DNA from: Xiheimicrobium sp052034585
GTDB taxonomy: Bacteria > Myxococcota > Myxococcia > Myxococcales > Myxococcaceae
Length of the DNA stretch: 64,000 nucleotides
Direction: 5' to 3'
Assembly (NCBI GenBank): GCA_052034585.1
Contig: JBPOIJ010000017.1
Coordinates: forward strand, 124,001-188,000
Part shown: piece by piece, positions 29,155 to 37,654 of the stretch
How positions within the stretch are numbered: position 1 is the first letter of the stretch
Layout of the letters: each line of letters starts with the position of its first letter
Translations under genes and position numbers: made by a program
The notes under the pieces: model-generated
Databases searched by the model: none
Told to the model about the DNA's origin: nothing
What the model saw: only the letters and a program-made list of their open reading frames with translations

Positions 29155-29170
29155 CTCCCTCACAAGGGAG
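29155..29170 (-). promoter_or_regulatory. 5'-UTR hairpin that buries the sigma-factor ribosome binding site
   Basis: On the minus strand CTCCCT-TGTG-AGGGAG forms a perfect six-base-pair GC-rich stem with a four-base loop. The AGGGAG arm is the only Shine-Dalgarno-like sequence for the sigma gene (11 bases before ATG 29143). The fold would hide it, so translation may be thermo- or ligand-controlled. Confidence 0.45.
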
Positions 29171-29256
29171 AGGGACCCAAGTTGTCAGCGCACGGCTCAT
29201 GGCGATCGTGAATCGTGCGAGGACACAATCCCGGGACAGTTTTCGAAGGAGCCGAC

Positions 29257-29928
29257 GTGAGCCGTTACGAAAAATGGACCGTCGAGCGATCGCCGATGGG
29301 AATTCGGGACTTCGCCGATCGCTACCGGTTTGGAGGAGACGGGGCCGCGCCACTCGTTCACTACACCGGGGGCAGCATCTCGTTCGAGGCGCATCAGGCG
29401 CGGTTCGAGAGCGAGCCCACCCCGATCGTCGACGAGTTCAGGCGTGCGTGGAAACGGTGCGGTGAGCCGCGGGTGGACTTGATCGTCTCGTCGTCGCCAC
29501 CTCCGTCCGATGAGCCGAGACCGGAACCGCTGGAGTCGTTCCTCGAGTACGTGAGCGACGTGTTGGTGTCTCGGCTCGAGCAGGCACCGACCGCGCTCGG
29601 GTTCCTCGGCTATTCGCTTGGTGGATCGTTCGCGACCTACCTCGCGGCGCTCACCGAATCGGCGAAGGCGTTGGCGATCTTCGGCGGTGCAGGGCACGTC
29701 GAGGCCGCTCGGGAGGCGGGACCAGTGCTCGCGCACGAGCTCGTCACGTCGCTGTTCCGAAACCAGGACGATCCTCTTCACGATCCACGGATCGCCGCGC
29801 AGCAGCTCGCTCCAGGGTTTCACGCACGCGCGATGGGGCTTCGAGCCGGAGCGCACCCGTTCGTCGACTACGCCGCCAATCAAACCGTCGCCGACGCCTT
29901 CGCCTTCGTGCTCGATCGGCTCCGCTGA
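29257..29928 (+). CDS. Alpha/beta hydrolase-fold protein
   Basis: A 223-residue protein with the nucleophile elbow GFLGYSLGGSF (Ser120) and an aromatic early strand (PLVHYTGG). His in AGAHPF near residue 200 could complete a catalytic triad. GTG at 29257 follows a strong AAGGAG ribosome binding site with five-base spacing, so the start is well supported. Substrate unknown; esterase or lipase-like activity is the generic expectation. It is divergent from the ECF sigma operon, with 113 bases between, and is followed after 18 bases by the LRR gene, so the two may be cotranscribed. Confidence 0.78.
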   Translation: MSRYEKWTVERSPMGIRDFADRYRFGGDGAAPLVHYTGGSISFEAHQARFESEPTPIVDEFRRAWKRCGEPRVDLIVSSSPPPSDEPRPEPLESFLEYVSDVLVSRLEQAPTALGFLGYSLGGSFATYLAALTESAKALAIFGGAGHVEAAREAGPVLAHELVTSLFRNQDDPLHDPRIAAQQLAPGFHARAMGLRAGAHPFVDYAANQTVADAFAFVLDRLR

Positions 29929-29946
29929 ACGCAGGAGATTCGGCGA

Positions 29947-30921
29947 ATGCCGGCCCGAGCGAGGACAGCCAAGAAGACGACGGTTCCCGAGACGACGCTC
30001 CTCGACGAGGTTGGTGAGCGGCTCCTTGGCGCGGTGGTGTCGAACGCAGACGACCTCGAGTCCAAGCTCGTCTTCGCCGACTGGCTCGTCGAACGCGGAG
30101 ACCCGAGAGGCGAGTTCATTCTGGTGCAGTGCGCGCTCGGCCGTCCGCTCCAGGGCGCGAAGGGCACCGCGCGGAGACGGCACCTCTTCGAGGCCGACCC
30201 ACCGGAGCTCAAGGCCCGCGAAGCCAAGCTGCTCAAGACCTGGGCGAAGACCTGGCTCTTGCCGATTCGGCCCTTCATTCGCACGTGGCGATGGGACGCT
30301 GGGTTCGTCAGCGCGATCGTCGCCGACACCACCAAGTTCCTCGAGGGACGCGAGCTGATCTTCGCCACCACGCCGCTCACCGAGGTCGAGCTGACGGCGA
30401 TGAAGGGCGGTCAGCTGGGCTCGATCTCGGAGCACCCGACGAGCGCCCGGCTCCGTCGCCTCAACCTCGGCTTTCAAAAGCTCGACGCGGCCGCCCTCGA
30501 GGCGCTGGGCAGCCTGAATTGGGCTGGGGTGCGTTCCCTTCGGCTCGCGGGGAACCGGTTCGGCGTCGCGGGAGCGGTGGTGCTCGCAAAGGCCGCGCTG
30601 CCCTCTCTCGACACGCTCGAGCTCAACGATTCGGACCTCGACGATGCGTGCGTCGAAGCGCTGGTCGAGGCGCCGTTCTTCGCACGGCTGCGCAGCCTCG
30701 AGCTCGGGTGGAACGAAGGCATCACCGCACGCTCGGTCGCGCTCGTCCTCTCGAAGGGGCGCGCGCTCGAGCGGTTGGGGATTCGACGCATCGGGGCCGA
30801 GCCGGGCGATCTGAAGTCGCTCGCCGGAATCAGCCAGAGCCTCAGGCGTCTGCACGTCGCGCCTCAACTCGAGCGAGCGGCCCTCGACGCCTTCGGGAGC
30901 GCCGTCGAGATCACGAGCTGA
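29947..30921 (+). CDS. TIGR02996-domain leucine-rich-repeat protein
   Basis: A 324-residue cytoplasmic protein. Residues about 14-60 match the TIGR02996 repeat-companion domain of myxobacteria and planctomycetes (SKLVFADWLVERGDPRGEFI). After a linker come LRR-type repeats from about 155 onward (RLRRLNLGFQKLDAAALEAL, VRSLRLAGNRFGVAGAVVL, LDTLELNDSDLDDACVEAL, RLRSLELGWNEGITARSVAL). These form a protein-interaction surface; the target is unknown. ATG 29947 has AGGAG nine bases upstream. Confidence 0.86.
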   Translation: MPARARTAKKTTVPETTLLDEVGERLLGAVVSNADDLESKLVFADWLVERGDPRGEFILVQCALGRPLQGAKGTARRRHLFEADPPELKAREAKLLKTWAKTWLLPIRPFIRTWRWDAGFVSAIVADTTKFLEGRELIFATTPLTEVELTAMKGGQLGSISEHPTSARLRRLNLGFQKLDAAALEALGSLNWAGVRSLRLAGNRFGVAGAVVLAKAALPSLDTLELNDSDLDDACVEALVEAPFFARLRSLELGWNEGITARSVALVLSKGRALERLGIRRIGAEPGDLKSLAGISQSLRRLHVAPQLERAALDAFGSAVEITS

Positions 30922-30981
30922 ATCCGTCGGGAGCCGAACGCCCGAGAAGCTCGCCGCGTGAGTCGAAACGAACCGCCGCCG

Positions 30982-32742
30982 TCACTGACCGAGCGCGGAG
31001 CGAGCCTCTTCGACGAAGCGCCCGTTCGGGTACGCCTCGAGGTACTTCGCGTACTCGCCCATCGCTTGCCGCGGCCGCAGCAGCGAATCGAAGCAGCGGG
31101 CCCGGAGGATCCGTGCGTACTGCGCGGAGTCCTGCCGTTCGATCGCGATGTCTTCCAGACCGGTGAGGAACCGATCGCAGCCACCGGTCGCCAGGCTCGC
31201 CTCGGCCTTCTCGAAGAACAGCTGCTCGAGCGACTTGGAGCGGCTCCGGAGATCGGCCGGCTTTGCTGCTGGAGCAGGCGGTGCGGGGGCCGGCGTCGGT
31301 GCAGCGGTGGGCTTCGCGTCGAGCACCGGGACGATCAGCGTCGGAGGCGCGATCGCGGCTGGTGAGGGCGCCGGAGCCACCGGGGCTGGCGTCGGCAGAG
31401 GCCTCGGCGCGACGGTCTTCGGCGGCGCGACCCACTCCGACTCCTCGGAGGCCGGCCCTTCTGCCTTCGGCTCGGGCTCGGGCTCGCGCCTGAAGGGAAC
31501 CCCACGCGTGTAGCCACCTGCGAGCGACGGAAACGCCGTGCCAGGTCCGTCCCACCGCTCGACCTCCACCTCGGTCTCGGGCTCGACCGTCTTCGTCGTG
31601 GTCTGCTCCGGGGCGGCCGCGAGCACGACTGGTGCCTCGGCCGGAGCCTGAACTGGCGCGGGCTGCTCGACGGTGCTCGCTTGCTTCGATCGTGCGCTGG
31701 TCTCCACGTCCAGCGTCGAGCCCGAGCGCGACTCCGCGCTGACTTCGACCGGGCTTGACGCGAGCCGCGCCTTCGACTCCTCGGGGCTGAGGCGCGGCAG
31801 CGCGCCACCCTTGGCCGACACGACGGCTGCGGGCCGGTTCTCCACCGAGCTCACCGCCTCGGCGATGCCCTGCACCTCCGACAGCTCGCGCTCGACGGCC
31901 TGGTTGATCGACCCGAGCTTCGCGCGCCCCTTGGGATCGATGCTCAGCCGCTGCCCGGCCTTCACCTCGGCCTCGCCGCGCTCCGACTCCACCTTCACCT
32001 GCCCCTCGGCGACGGCGACCTCGACTCCCGCAGGCCCGTTGGCGACCGAGAAGATGGTCCCCACTACGTGCACGTCGACGCCACCGGCGTGCACGACGAA
32101 GCCCTTGCGCTGCTCGTGCGACGCGCGCACCGCGAGTCGGCCCCGATTGAGGGTGAGCGCCACGTCGTCAGCGTCGACGCGCGTGAGCGCGACCTGCGTG
32201 CCCGCCGCGACCCGCAAGTGGCTCGAGTCAGGGAGGTGGACGAAGGCCTTGCCCGCCACGCTCGTTCGCAGCACGTCGCCGCCCTTGAGCGTCTCACCGG
32301 CGATCACCGGCTCGTTCGTCGCAGCCACCCGCGTCAGCCCACGCGCCACCTCGACGCGAATCGGCTTGGGCTCGGGCAGCTGCACGAGGGGCGGCTCGGT
32401 CGGAGGCTCGATCGGCGTCTCCGCGGGCCAGAGGACGAAGGTCACCGCTGCGGCGACCGCGACCATGGCTCCAGCCACCGCGAGCGGCATCCAACGCGGC
32501 CTGGCGGTCGCACGCATCTTCCGCTCGACGAGAGCGCCCACCCGCTCGTCCGTCGCCAGCCAATCCAACGGCGGAGTCGACTTCCGCGCCGCGTCGAGGG
32601 CCCCGCGCGCGATCCGCACCGCTTCGAGCGCGTCTCGACATTCGGGGCAGTCCTGCAGGTGCAGCTCGACGTAGCGGCGATCATCCAGCTCGAGCTCGTC
32701 GGCGGCCAAGGCCCACAAGCGCTCCGTCTCGTGGCGCATCAT
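30982..32742 (-). CDS. FecR-type membrane anti-sigma factor with TPR tail
   Basis: A 586-residue protein coupled by ATGA overlap to an ECF sigma gene. Zinc-finger (zf-HC2-like) region near residues 27-34 (HLQDCPEC), one membrane span at about 86-104, a FecR domain at about 125-245 (GDVLRTSVAGKAFVHLPDSS, GGVDVHVVGTIFSVA, EVAVAEGQVKV), and a Pro/Glu/Ala-rich stretch of some 200 residues. It ends in a TPR-like module (QYARILRARCFDSLLRPRQA). The cytoplasmic finger should bind the sigma factor and the FecR domain sense an outside signal. The Pro-rich spacer may cross the periplasm. Confidence 0.84.
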   Translation of the reverse strand: MMRHETERLWALAADELELDDRRYVELHLQDCPECRDALEAVRIARGALDAARKSTPPLDWLATDERVGALVERKMRATARPRWMPLAVAGAMVAVAAAVTFVLWPAETPIEPPTEPPLVQLPEPKPIRVEVARGLTRVAATNEPVIAGETLKGGDVLRTSVAGKAFVHLPDSSHLRVAAGTQVALTRVDADDVALTLNRGRLAVRASHEQRKGFVVHAGGVDVHVVGTIFSVANGPAGVEVAVAEGQVKVESERGEAEVKAGQRLSIDPKGRAKLGSINQAVERELSEVQGIAEAVSSVENRPAAVVSAKGGALPRLSPEESKARLASSPVEVSAESRSGSTLDVETSARSKQASTVEQPAPVQAPAEAPVVLAAAPEQTTTKTVEPETEVEVERWDGPGTAFPSLAGGYTRGVPFRREPEPEPKAEGPASEESEWVAPPKTVAPRPLPTPAPVAPAPSPAAIAPPTLIVPVLDAKPTAAPTPAPAPPAPAAKPADLRSRSKSLEQLFFEKAEASLATGGCDRFLTGLEDIAIERQDSAQYARILRARCFDSLLRPRQAMGEYAKYLEAYPNGRFVEEARSALGQ

Positions 32743-33359
32743 GGCGACACCTCCTGCTGCACCAGCGTCTTCATCGCCTTGGTGAAGTCGAGCCGGGCGC
32801 TGTGCAGCCTCGAGCGCACGGTGTTGTACGAGGCTCCGACGGCCTGGGCGATCTCCTCGGGGCCGAGCCCACAGAGCTCGTGGTAGACGAAGACGACGCG
32901 CTTCTTCGCGCTCATCGTGTCGAGCGCGCGATGCACCAGCTGGGTCGCCTGGCTCTGCTGGGCCGCCCGCTCGGGGTCGACGCCGGCGAAGATCTGCTCG
33001 GGGACTTCATCGGTCAGCTCCTCGCGGCGACGACGCCACCACCGCAGGTGCATGAGGGCCACGTTGCCGCAGACACGAAAGAGGAAGGTGCGGAACTGCG
33101 ACTCACCCCGAAACGCCGGCACCGCGCGGAGCAGCCGCACGTAGGTCTCTTGAACGAGATCGTCGAGATCGTTCCGGCGACCGGTGAGGTGAAAGAGCGT
33201 GCGCGCCACGTCGTCGCGGGTGAGCCGGTAGAGCTCTTCGAACGCGAGCGCGTCGTCCTTCTTGATGCGATCGACGAGCCGAAGCAGCCGGGCCTCGACC
33301 TGTCCGGTCGGAGGAGGCGTCGGGACCAACCTCGGGAGCGGAAGTGCTTCGGCAGTCAT
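32739..33359 (-). CDS. ECF-type RNA polymerase sigma factor
   Basis: A 206-residue ECF sigma factor. Region 2: FEELYRLTRDDVARTLFHLTG, LDDLVQETYVRLL, FLFRVCGNVALMHLR. Region 4: MSAKKRVVFVYHELCGLGPEEIAQAV then GASYNTVRSRLHSARLDF. ATG 33359 has GGAGG six bases upstream, a strong site; a TTG twelve bases further up is less likely. It heads a two-gene unit with the FecR-type anti-sigma gene. Confidence 0.9.
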   Translation of the reverse strand: MTAEALPLPRLVPTPPPTGQVEARLLRLVDRIKKDDALAFEELYRLTRDDVARTLFHLTGRRNDLDDLVQETYVRLLRAVPAFRGESQFRTFLFRVCGNVALMHLRWWRRRREELTDEVPEQIFAGVDPERAAQQSQATQLVHRALDTMSAKKRVVFVYHELCGLGPEEIAQAVGASYNTVRSRLHSARLDFTKAMKTLVQQEVSP

Positions 33360-33384
33360 CGAGTCCTCCAAACGGGCATGCGGA

Positions 33385-33571
33385 TTGGTTGCCGCGCCAC
33401 GCGGAGGTGATCGACTGGTCGGCCCGCTCGAAAATCAGCCCATCGGCACCTCGGAACCTGCCCGAAACCGGGCGTTTCGGCCGTGTCGGAGCGCCTCGTT
33501 CACTGGGAAAGGCCGGCCGCGGGATTCGAAAACCGAGTCGTCCGATCACTTCCGATCGAGGCGGCAACCAA
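33385..33571. repeat. 11-bp split inverted repeat in an intergenic region
   Basis: TTGGTTGCCGC at 33385-33395 and its exact reverse complement GCGGCAACCAA at 33561-33571 flank the middle of the 265-base gap between the sigma gene and the Cys-rich lipoprotein. Such arms could be operator half-sites or a long-range DNA loop. The gap holds no gene I can support. Confidence 0.4.
33462..33480 (+). repeat. Intergenic hairpin CCGAAAC/GTTTCGG
   Basis: A seven-base-pair perfect stem with a CGGGC loop. GGAACC (33454-33459) upstream followed by CGTTTC is the spacing of an ECF promoter, so the dyad may overlap a promoter reading towards the lipoprotein. Terminator function is unlikely because no U-tract follows. 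Confidence 0.35.
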
Positions 33572-33624
33572 GCGAATGCGTGCGCCGATGAGAGCGCGCC
33601 AAACCCAACTGGAAGGACGCCTCC

Positions 33625-34626
33625 ATGAATCTCCGAAGCCTTGCCCTCGTCGTCGTTCCGCTCCTCGCTGCGAGCGGCTGCACCATCGTTCACTACGACG
33701 ATCTCGAAGACTGTACCTTCGGCTGTCCCGGAACGACGTGTACCTCGAACCAGGACTGCCATTCGAGCTGCAGCTGCAACAGCTCGGGGCGCTGTGAGGC
33801 CCGGCCACGGTGCAACGGCAACTCGGACTGCGCGAACGGCAGCAGCTGCGTCGCCAACCGCTGCGTGGCGGCCTGTACCCGGAACACCGACTGCTCGGCG
33901 ACCGACTTCTGCCTCGCGGGCAGCTGCCGCCCGATTCCTCCTGGAGCCCACGCCTGCACCTCGAACGCCCAGTGCGGCCTCGATCCCTGCATCAACGGCT
34001 TCTGCGTGAGGCCGTGCAGCGCGGCCACCGACTGCGGCGGCAACCTGGTCTGCTCGAACGGCTTCTGCGCGAACCCACCGACGGACGGCGGCATGGGTGG
34101 CGGCCCGGCGGGCGGCGGCTCGGCCAACACGGCCGGCGGCACCTCCGGCACCGGCGGCGGTTCGGCGAACACCGCGGGCGGCACCTCGGGCACTGGCGGT
34201 GGCTCGGCTGGAACGGGTGGTGGCGCAGCGACGGCGGGTGGCGCGGCGGGTGGTGGAAATGCCGGCGGTGGAGCCCCTTCGAGCTGCACCTACAACGCCG
34301 ACTGTGGCGTGGGCGCCTGGTGCGTGAACGCCAAGTGCTTCTTCGGCTGCACCGCGGACAGCGACTGCCACGGCACCAACGAGTCCTGCCAGGCGGGCCT
34401 CTGCAAGACGCGCATTCCCGGCACCTGCAGCACCTCGGCGCACTGCCAGGCCGGCCAGGACTGCGTGAACGGCAACTGCGCGAGCCAGTGCTCGAACGCG
34501 GGTCAGTGCACCGGTGGGAACGTCTGCCGCATCGGCTACTGCCTGCCGCCGAGCACCACCGTGTGCACCACGAACTGCGACTGCCCCACCTCGCAGCGGT
34601 GCGTGATGGGCAGCTGCCAGCCGTGA
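33625..34626 (+). CDS. Cys-rich lipoprotein with Gly-rich linker
   Basis: A 333-residue lipoprotein (lipobox LLAASGC). Residues 25-150 hold repeated Cys modules (CTSNQDCHSSCSC, CNGNSDCANGSSC, CTRNTDCSATDFC, CTSNAQCGLDPC). A Gly/Ser/Thr linker contains two exact-length 14-residue repeats, and a second Cys block (225-333) repeats the pattern. The modules resemble EGF-like or Dickkopf Cys-rich repeats common in myxobacterial surface lipoproteins. GGAAGGA precedes ATG 33625. It ends at a strong terminator shared with the convergent peptidase gene. Confidence 0.82.
   Translation: MNLRSLALVVVPLLAASGCTIVHYDDLEDCTFGCPGTTCTSNQDCHSSCSCNSSGRCEARPRCNGNSDCANGSSCVANRCVAACTRNTDCSATDFCLAGSCRPIPPGAHACTSNAQCGLDPCINGFCVRPCSAATDCGGNLVCSNGFCANPPTDGGMGGGPAGGGSANTAGGTSGTGGGSANTAGGTSGTGGGSAGTGGGAATAGGAAGGGNAGGGAPSSCTYNADCGVGAWCVNAKCFFGCTADSDCHGTNESCQAGLCKTRIPGTCSTSAHCQAGQDCVNGNCASQCSNAGQCTGGNVCRIGYCLPPSTTVCTTNCDCPTSQRCVMGSCQP
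34114..34197 (+). repeat. Two tandem 42-bp repeats coding the Gly-rich linker
   Basis: Each unit codes GGSANTAGGTSGTG (34114-34155 and 34156-34197); a partial third unit follows. Identical unit length with synonymous base changes suggests an old in-frame duplication. Copy number could vary the linker length. Confidence 0.6.
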
Positions 34627-34673
34627 CGTCCTCCGGGTGAGGCGATCGATCCTCCCCAGAGGTCGCCTCCCAG

Positions 34674-34717
34674 CGCGCCGCTCGTCGGGATCTTCCGGCG
34701 GGCGGCGCGTGTCTTTT
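34674..34717. terminator. Bidirectional-looking Rho-independent terminator
   Basis: CGCGCCGC (34674-34681) pairs with GCGGCGCG (34702-34709). An inner CGTCGG/CCGGCG extends the stem, and TGTCTTTT follows. It lies 48 bases after the Cys-rich lipoprotein stop and 11 bases beyond the convergent M20 peptidase stop. The T-rich side suits the plus-strand gene best. Confidence 0.65.
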
Positions 34718-34727
34718 CAGAGCACGC

Positions 34728-36116
34728 TCACTTCTTCAGCGCCGAGGCGAGCTCCTCGTAGAGGTGGATCGCGCTCTTCACCGACTTGTCGAAGTCGCCC
34801 AGGTGCAGGCTCTCGTTCTCGGAGTGCGCGTTCGTGTACGGGTCCTCCACGCCGATGAGCAGCGCGGGCACCCCACCGAGCTCGGCCGAGAACGGCTCGA
34901 CGAAGGGAATCGACCCGCCACACCCGATCGCGACCGCCTTCGTCCCGTAGCCCTTCTCGAGCGCGCGGAACGCCGCCTGGAACGCGGGCCCCGACGGATC
35001 CGTGTACCACCACTTCGCGCCTGGCTCGGCGTCGACGTGCACCTCGACCCCCCACGGCGCCGCCTTCTTGATCGCTTCGATGAGCCGCTGCTGCACGTCG
35101 TTCGGATCGAGATCGGGCACGATGCGCACGCCCACCCGAGCCCAGGCCGACTCGCAGACGATGTTTCGCGCGTCCTTCTTCGAGCTCGCCTGCATCGCGT
35201 TGACGGTGAGTGACGGCTGGCGCCAGTTCGTCTCCCACGGGTGCCGATCGCCGCCCATCAGCTGCACGCCCGGTAACAACCCGACCTGCTTGCGGAAGAG
35301 CTCCGGCGTGGTGGGCAGGGCCTTGATCGACGCGCGCTCCTGCTCGTTGAGCGGCTTCACCTTCTCCATGATGCCGGGGATCGCGATCGTGCCGTCGGCG
35401 TGGGTGAGCGACGCCAGCATCTTGCACAGCGCCATCGTGGGATCGGGGATCGGGCCTCCGTACAAGCCCGAGTGCACCGACTGCTTGAGCGCCTTCACCT
35501 CGACGTCGACGGTGACGAGCCCGCGCAGCGCAGTGGTGACGCTCGGCAACCCGGTGTCGAAGTTCGCGGTGTCGGTGAGGACGATCGCATCGGCGCTGAG
35601 CAGCGTGCGGTGGGTGCGGAGGAACTCGGTGAGGTGGTTCGAGCCGATCTCCTCTTCTCCCTCGATGACCACCTTGATGTTGAGCGGCAGCCCGCCCGCC
35701 GCGAGCCACGAGGCCGCCGCGCTCGAGTGCACCACGATGCCCGCCTTGTCGTCCGCCGCGCCTCGACCCCACAGCCGCCCCTCACGCTCGGTCGGCTCGA
35801 AGGGAGGCGACTTCCACGCGGCCGCGTCTCCAGCCGGCTGCACGTCGTGGTGCGCGTAGAGCAGGAGCGTCGGCTTCCCCGGCGCCTTGACGATCTCGCC
35901 GAACACGTACGGGTGCGCGCCCTTCACCTCGAGCAACTGCACGTTGTCGAAGCCGCGCTTCTTGAGCAACTCGGCCGTCGCTTCGGCGCTCTTGCGCACC
36001 TGCGCCGGATCGAAGCCGTCGAAGCTGACCGACGGGATGCGCACGAGCGCCTTCAGATCGTCGAGGAACGAAGAACGCTGGGTGTCGTAGTGAGCGAGGG
36101 CCTTGGAGACGGTCAT
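34728..36116 (-). CDS. M20-family dipeptidase (CNDP/DapE-like)
   Basis: A 462-residue zinc peptidase. Metal and catalytic residues are in place: H and D in AHHDVQPAG, D in GRGAADDKAG, the general base EE in EGEEEIGS, D in TDTANFD, and the final His in NAHSENES. The M20 dimerisation domain sits between. Overall it is like cytosolic non-specific dipeptidases and succinyl-diaminopimelate desuccinylases; peptide hydrolysis is the safest call. Start ATG 36116 is preferred to an in-frame TTG at 36134. No signal peptide, so cytoplasmic. Confidence 0.9.
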   Translation of the reverse strand: MTVSKALAHYDTQRSSFLDDLKALVRIPSVSFDGFDPAQVRKSAEATAELLKKRGFDNVQLLEVKGAHPYVFGEIVKAPGKPTLLLYAHHDVQPAGDAAAWKSPPFEPTEREGRLWGRGAADDKAGIVVHSSAAASWLAAGGLPLNIKVVIEGEEEIGSNHLTEFLRTHRTLLSADAIVLTDTANFDTGLPSVTTALRGLVTVDVEVKALKQSVHSGLYGGPIPDPTMALCKMLASLTHADGTIAIPGIMEKVKPLNEQERASIKALPTTPELFRKQVGLLPGVQLMGGDRHPWETNWRQPSLTVNAMQASSKKDARNIVCESAWARVGVRIVPDLDPNDVQQRLIEAIKKAAPWGVEVHVDAEPGAKWWYTDPSGPAFQAAFRALEKGYGTKAVAIGCGGSIPFVEPFSAELGGVPALLIGVEDPYTNAHSENESLHLGDFDKSVKSAIHLYEELASALKK

Positions 36117-36159
36117 GAGCGGCCGTGTACTCAAGTGCCGCCGACGAATCGAGTGCTCG

Positions 36160-36537
36160 TCACCCTCGCGACGACAGGAGCCCCGACGCCCAGGCGAGTC
36201 CGTCGTCGAGGCCTTCGAAGACCTCGACCGCGATCGGGTGCTTGCGCACGTTCTGGGCGAGCTTGAAGCCGCGCGCCGCGATCCGAACGCCGACCGAGGT
36301 GGTGACGATGCAGATCCCGGTGAGCGCGAGCCGCCCCGTCACGTCGAGCCAGAAGGTGGGCACCGAGAGATCGACCGAGCGCACCAAGGAGCCGACCTCG
36401 AAGACGATCACCACCGGGCCCTTCGCCAGCGCCGCTTCGACGGCGGCGATCAACGGGCCTTGCGCGGCTGGGTGGAGGTCACCGGAGACTCGGTAGGTCA
36501 CCACGAACATCCCCGGCTGAGGCGTCTCGAACCGCAC
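36160..36537 (-). CDS. Small SpoIIAA/STAS-like protein, function uncertain
   Basis: A 125-residue soluble protein starting at GTG 36537 with no clear ribosome binding site. It has alternating strands and helices (FVVTYRVSGDL, KGPVVIVFEVGSL, ALTGICIVTTSVGVRIAARG) and a closing EVFEGLDDGLAW helix. This resembles the SpoIIAA-like/STAS fold used in signalling, but no phospho-Ser motif is evident. It reads the same way as the M20 peptidase, 43 bases upstream of it. Confidence in the gene is moderate and in the fold low. Confidence 0.55.
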   Translation of the reverse strand: MRFETPQPGMFVVTYRVSGDLHPAAQGPLIAAVEAALAKGPVVIVFEVGSLVRSVDLSVPTFWLDVTGRLALTGICIVTTSVGVRIAARGFKLAQNVRKHPIAVEVFEGLDDGLAWASGLLSSRG

Positions 36538-36613
36538 CGAGAGACTCTATTCCAGCTGCGTGCCACCGCAGCGACGCTTCACTGCGTACAGGGCCGCTCC
36601 GATCGACTCCCGC

Positions 36614-37654
36614 TCAACGCACGCGCCCCACCACCACGGAACAGCGCAGCCCGCCGTTCGAGATCGCGAAACGCTCGTCGATCGGCAGGCCGAGCGAAGC
36701 CTCGCCGTCTTGGAGCAGGAAGGCGAAGCGCCAGCCAGCGAACGAGGTGGCGAGCCGCGCGCCGAGGCTCGAGAACAGCCCGTGAAGCTCGAACTTCGAG
36801 CCCACCCGCTTGCCATAGGGGAGGTTGGCGATGATGAGCCCTGGCGGCAGGTCGGGGCGCGTCGCGATCGTCGCGTCGATTCGTTCGAGCTGGAGCAGCT
36901 CCCCGACCCCAGCGCGCCTCGCGTTTCGCCGCGTCACGCCCAGCGCCCCTGCGTTGAGATCGGAGCCGCGAAGCCAGGTCGTCACCGACGGCCGTGGCGC
37001 ACGGGCCGCCTCGAGCACGGCGCGATCGAACGAGGCGAAGCGCTCGAAGAGAAACGAGCGACTGCGCCCTGGCTGGAGGCCTGCACACTGCTCCGCCGCC
37101 TCGATGAGGATCGTCCCGCTCCCGCACATCACGTCCCACAGCGGCTCGCCCGGCGCCCAGCGAGCCAACCGGAGCACGCCCGACGCCAAGGTCTCCCGGA
37201 GCGGTGCCTTCCCGACCTCCTGTCTCCAGCCGCGGAGGTAGAGCAGCTCACCGGAGGTCTCGACGAAGACGCTGCCACCACGCCGATCGAGGCGGAGCTG
37301 AACCTCGACCCGATCGTCGCCGTCCGACGTCCACGCCGACTTCGCAGCGCTGGACCACGGCTCCGAGCTCCCCGCGCCCTCCCCTCGCACCACGGAGATC
37401 GACAAGGGGAGCGGACCGACGAGCTCCCGAAGCCGAAGGCGCGCCAGCTCGGACGGACGCTCGACGCGCCCCACGTTCCACCAGACACGGCTCGCCAGGC
37501 GGCTCTGCACGTTGAGGCGAACGATCGTGCCTGCCGGACCTTCGACGTCGCACCCGCCCGGCGCGGCCGTCGCTCGAACTCCAAGACTTCCAAGCTCGTC
37601 GATCAGCGCCGGCTCCAGCCCAGGAGTCGTGGCGACGAACGCCTTCTCGGTCAC
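36614..37654 (-). CDS. THUMP-domain RlmL-like RNA methyltransferase
   Basis: A 346-residue protein. An N-terminal THUMP-like region (about 1-110; ALIDELGSLGVRA) is followed by a class I methyltransferase with motif I LWDVMCGSGTILIEAA and motif IV NLPYGKR, the N-x-PY motif of N-methyltransferases acting on RNA bases. It matches the N-terminal half of RlmL (23S rRNA m2G2445) and the YpsC/TrmN family. The exact target cannot be read. GTG start at 37654 overlaps the stop of the upstream methyltransferase gene (GTGA). Confidence 0.85.
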   Translation of the reverse strand: MTEKAFVATTPGLEPALIDELGSLGVRATAAPGGCDVEGPAGTIVRLNVQSRLASRVWWNVGRVERPSELARLRLRELVGPLPLSISVVRGEGAGSSEPWSSAAKSAWTSDGDDRVEVQLRLDRRGGSVFVETSGELLYLRGWRQEVGKAPLRETLASGVLRLARWAPGEPLWDVMCGSGTILIEAAEQCAGLQPGRSRSFLFERFASFDRAVLEAARAPRPSVTTWLRGSDLNAGALGVTRRNARRAGVGELLQLERIDATIATRPDLPPGLIIANLPYGKRVGSKFELHGLFSSLGARLATSFAGWRFAFLLQDGEASLGLPIDERFAISNGGLRCSVVVGRVR

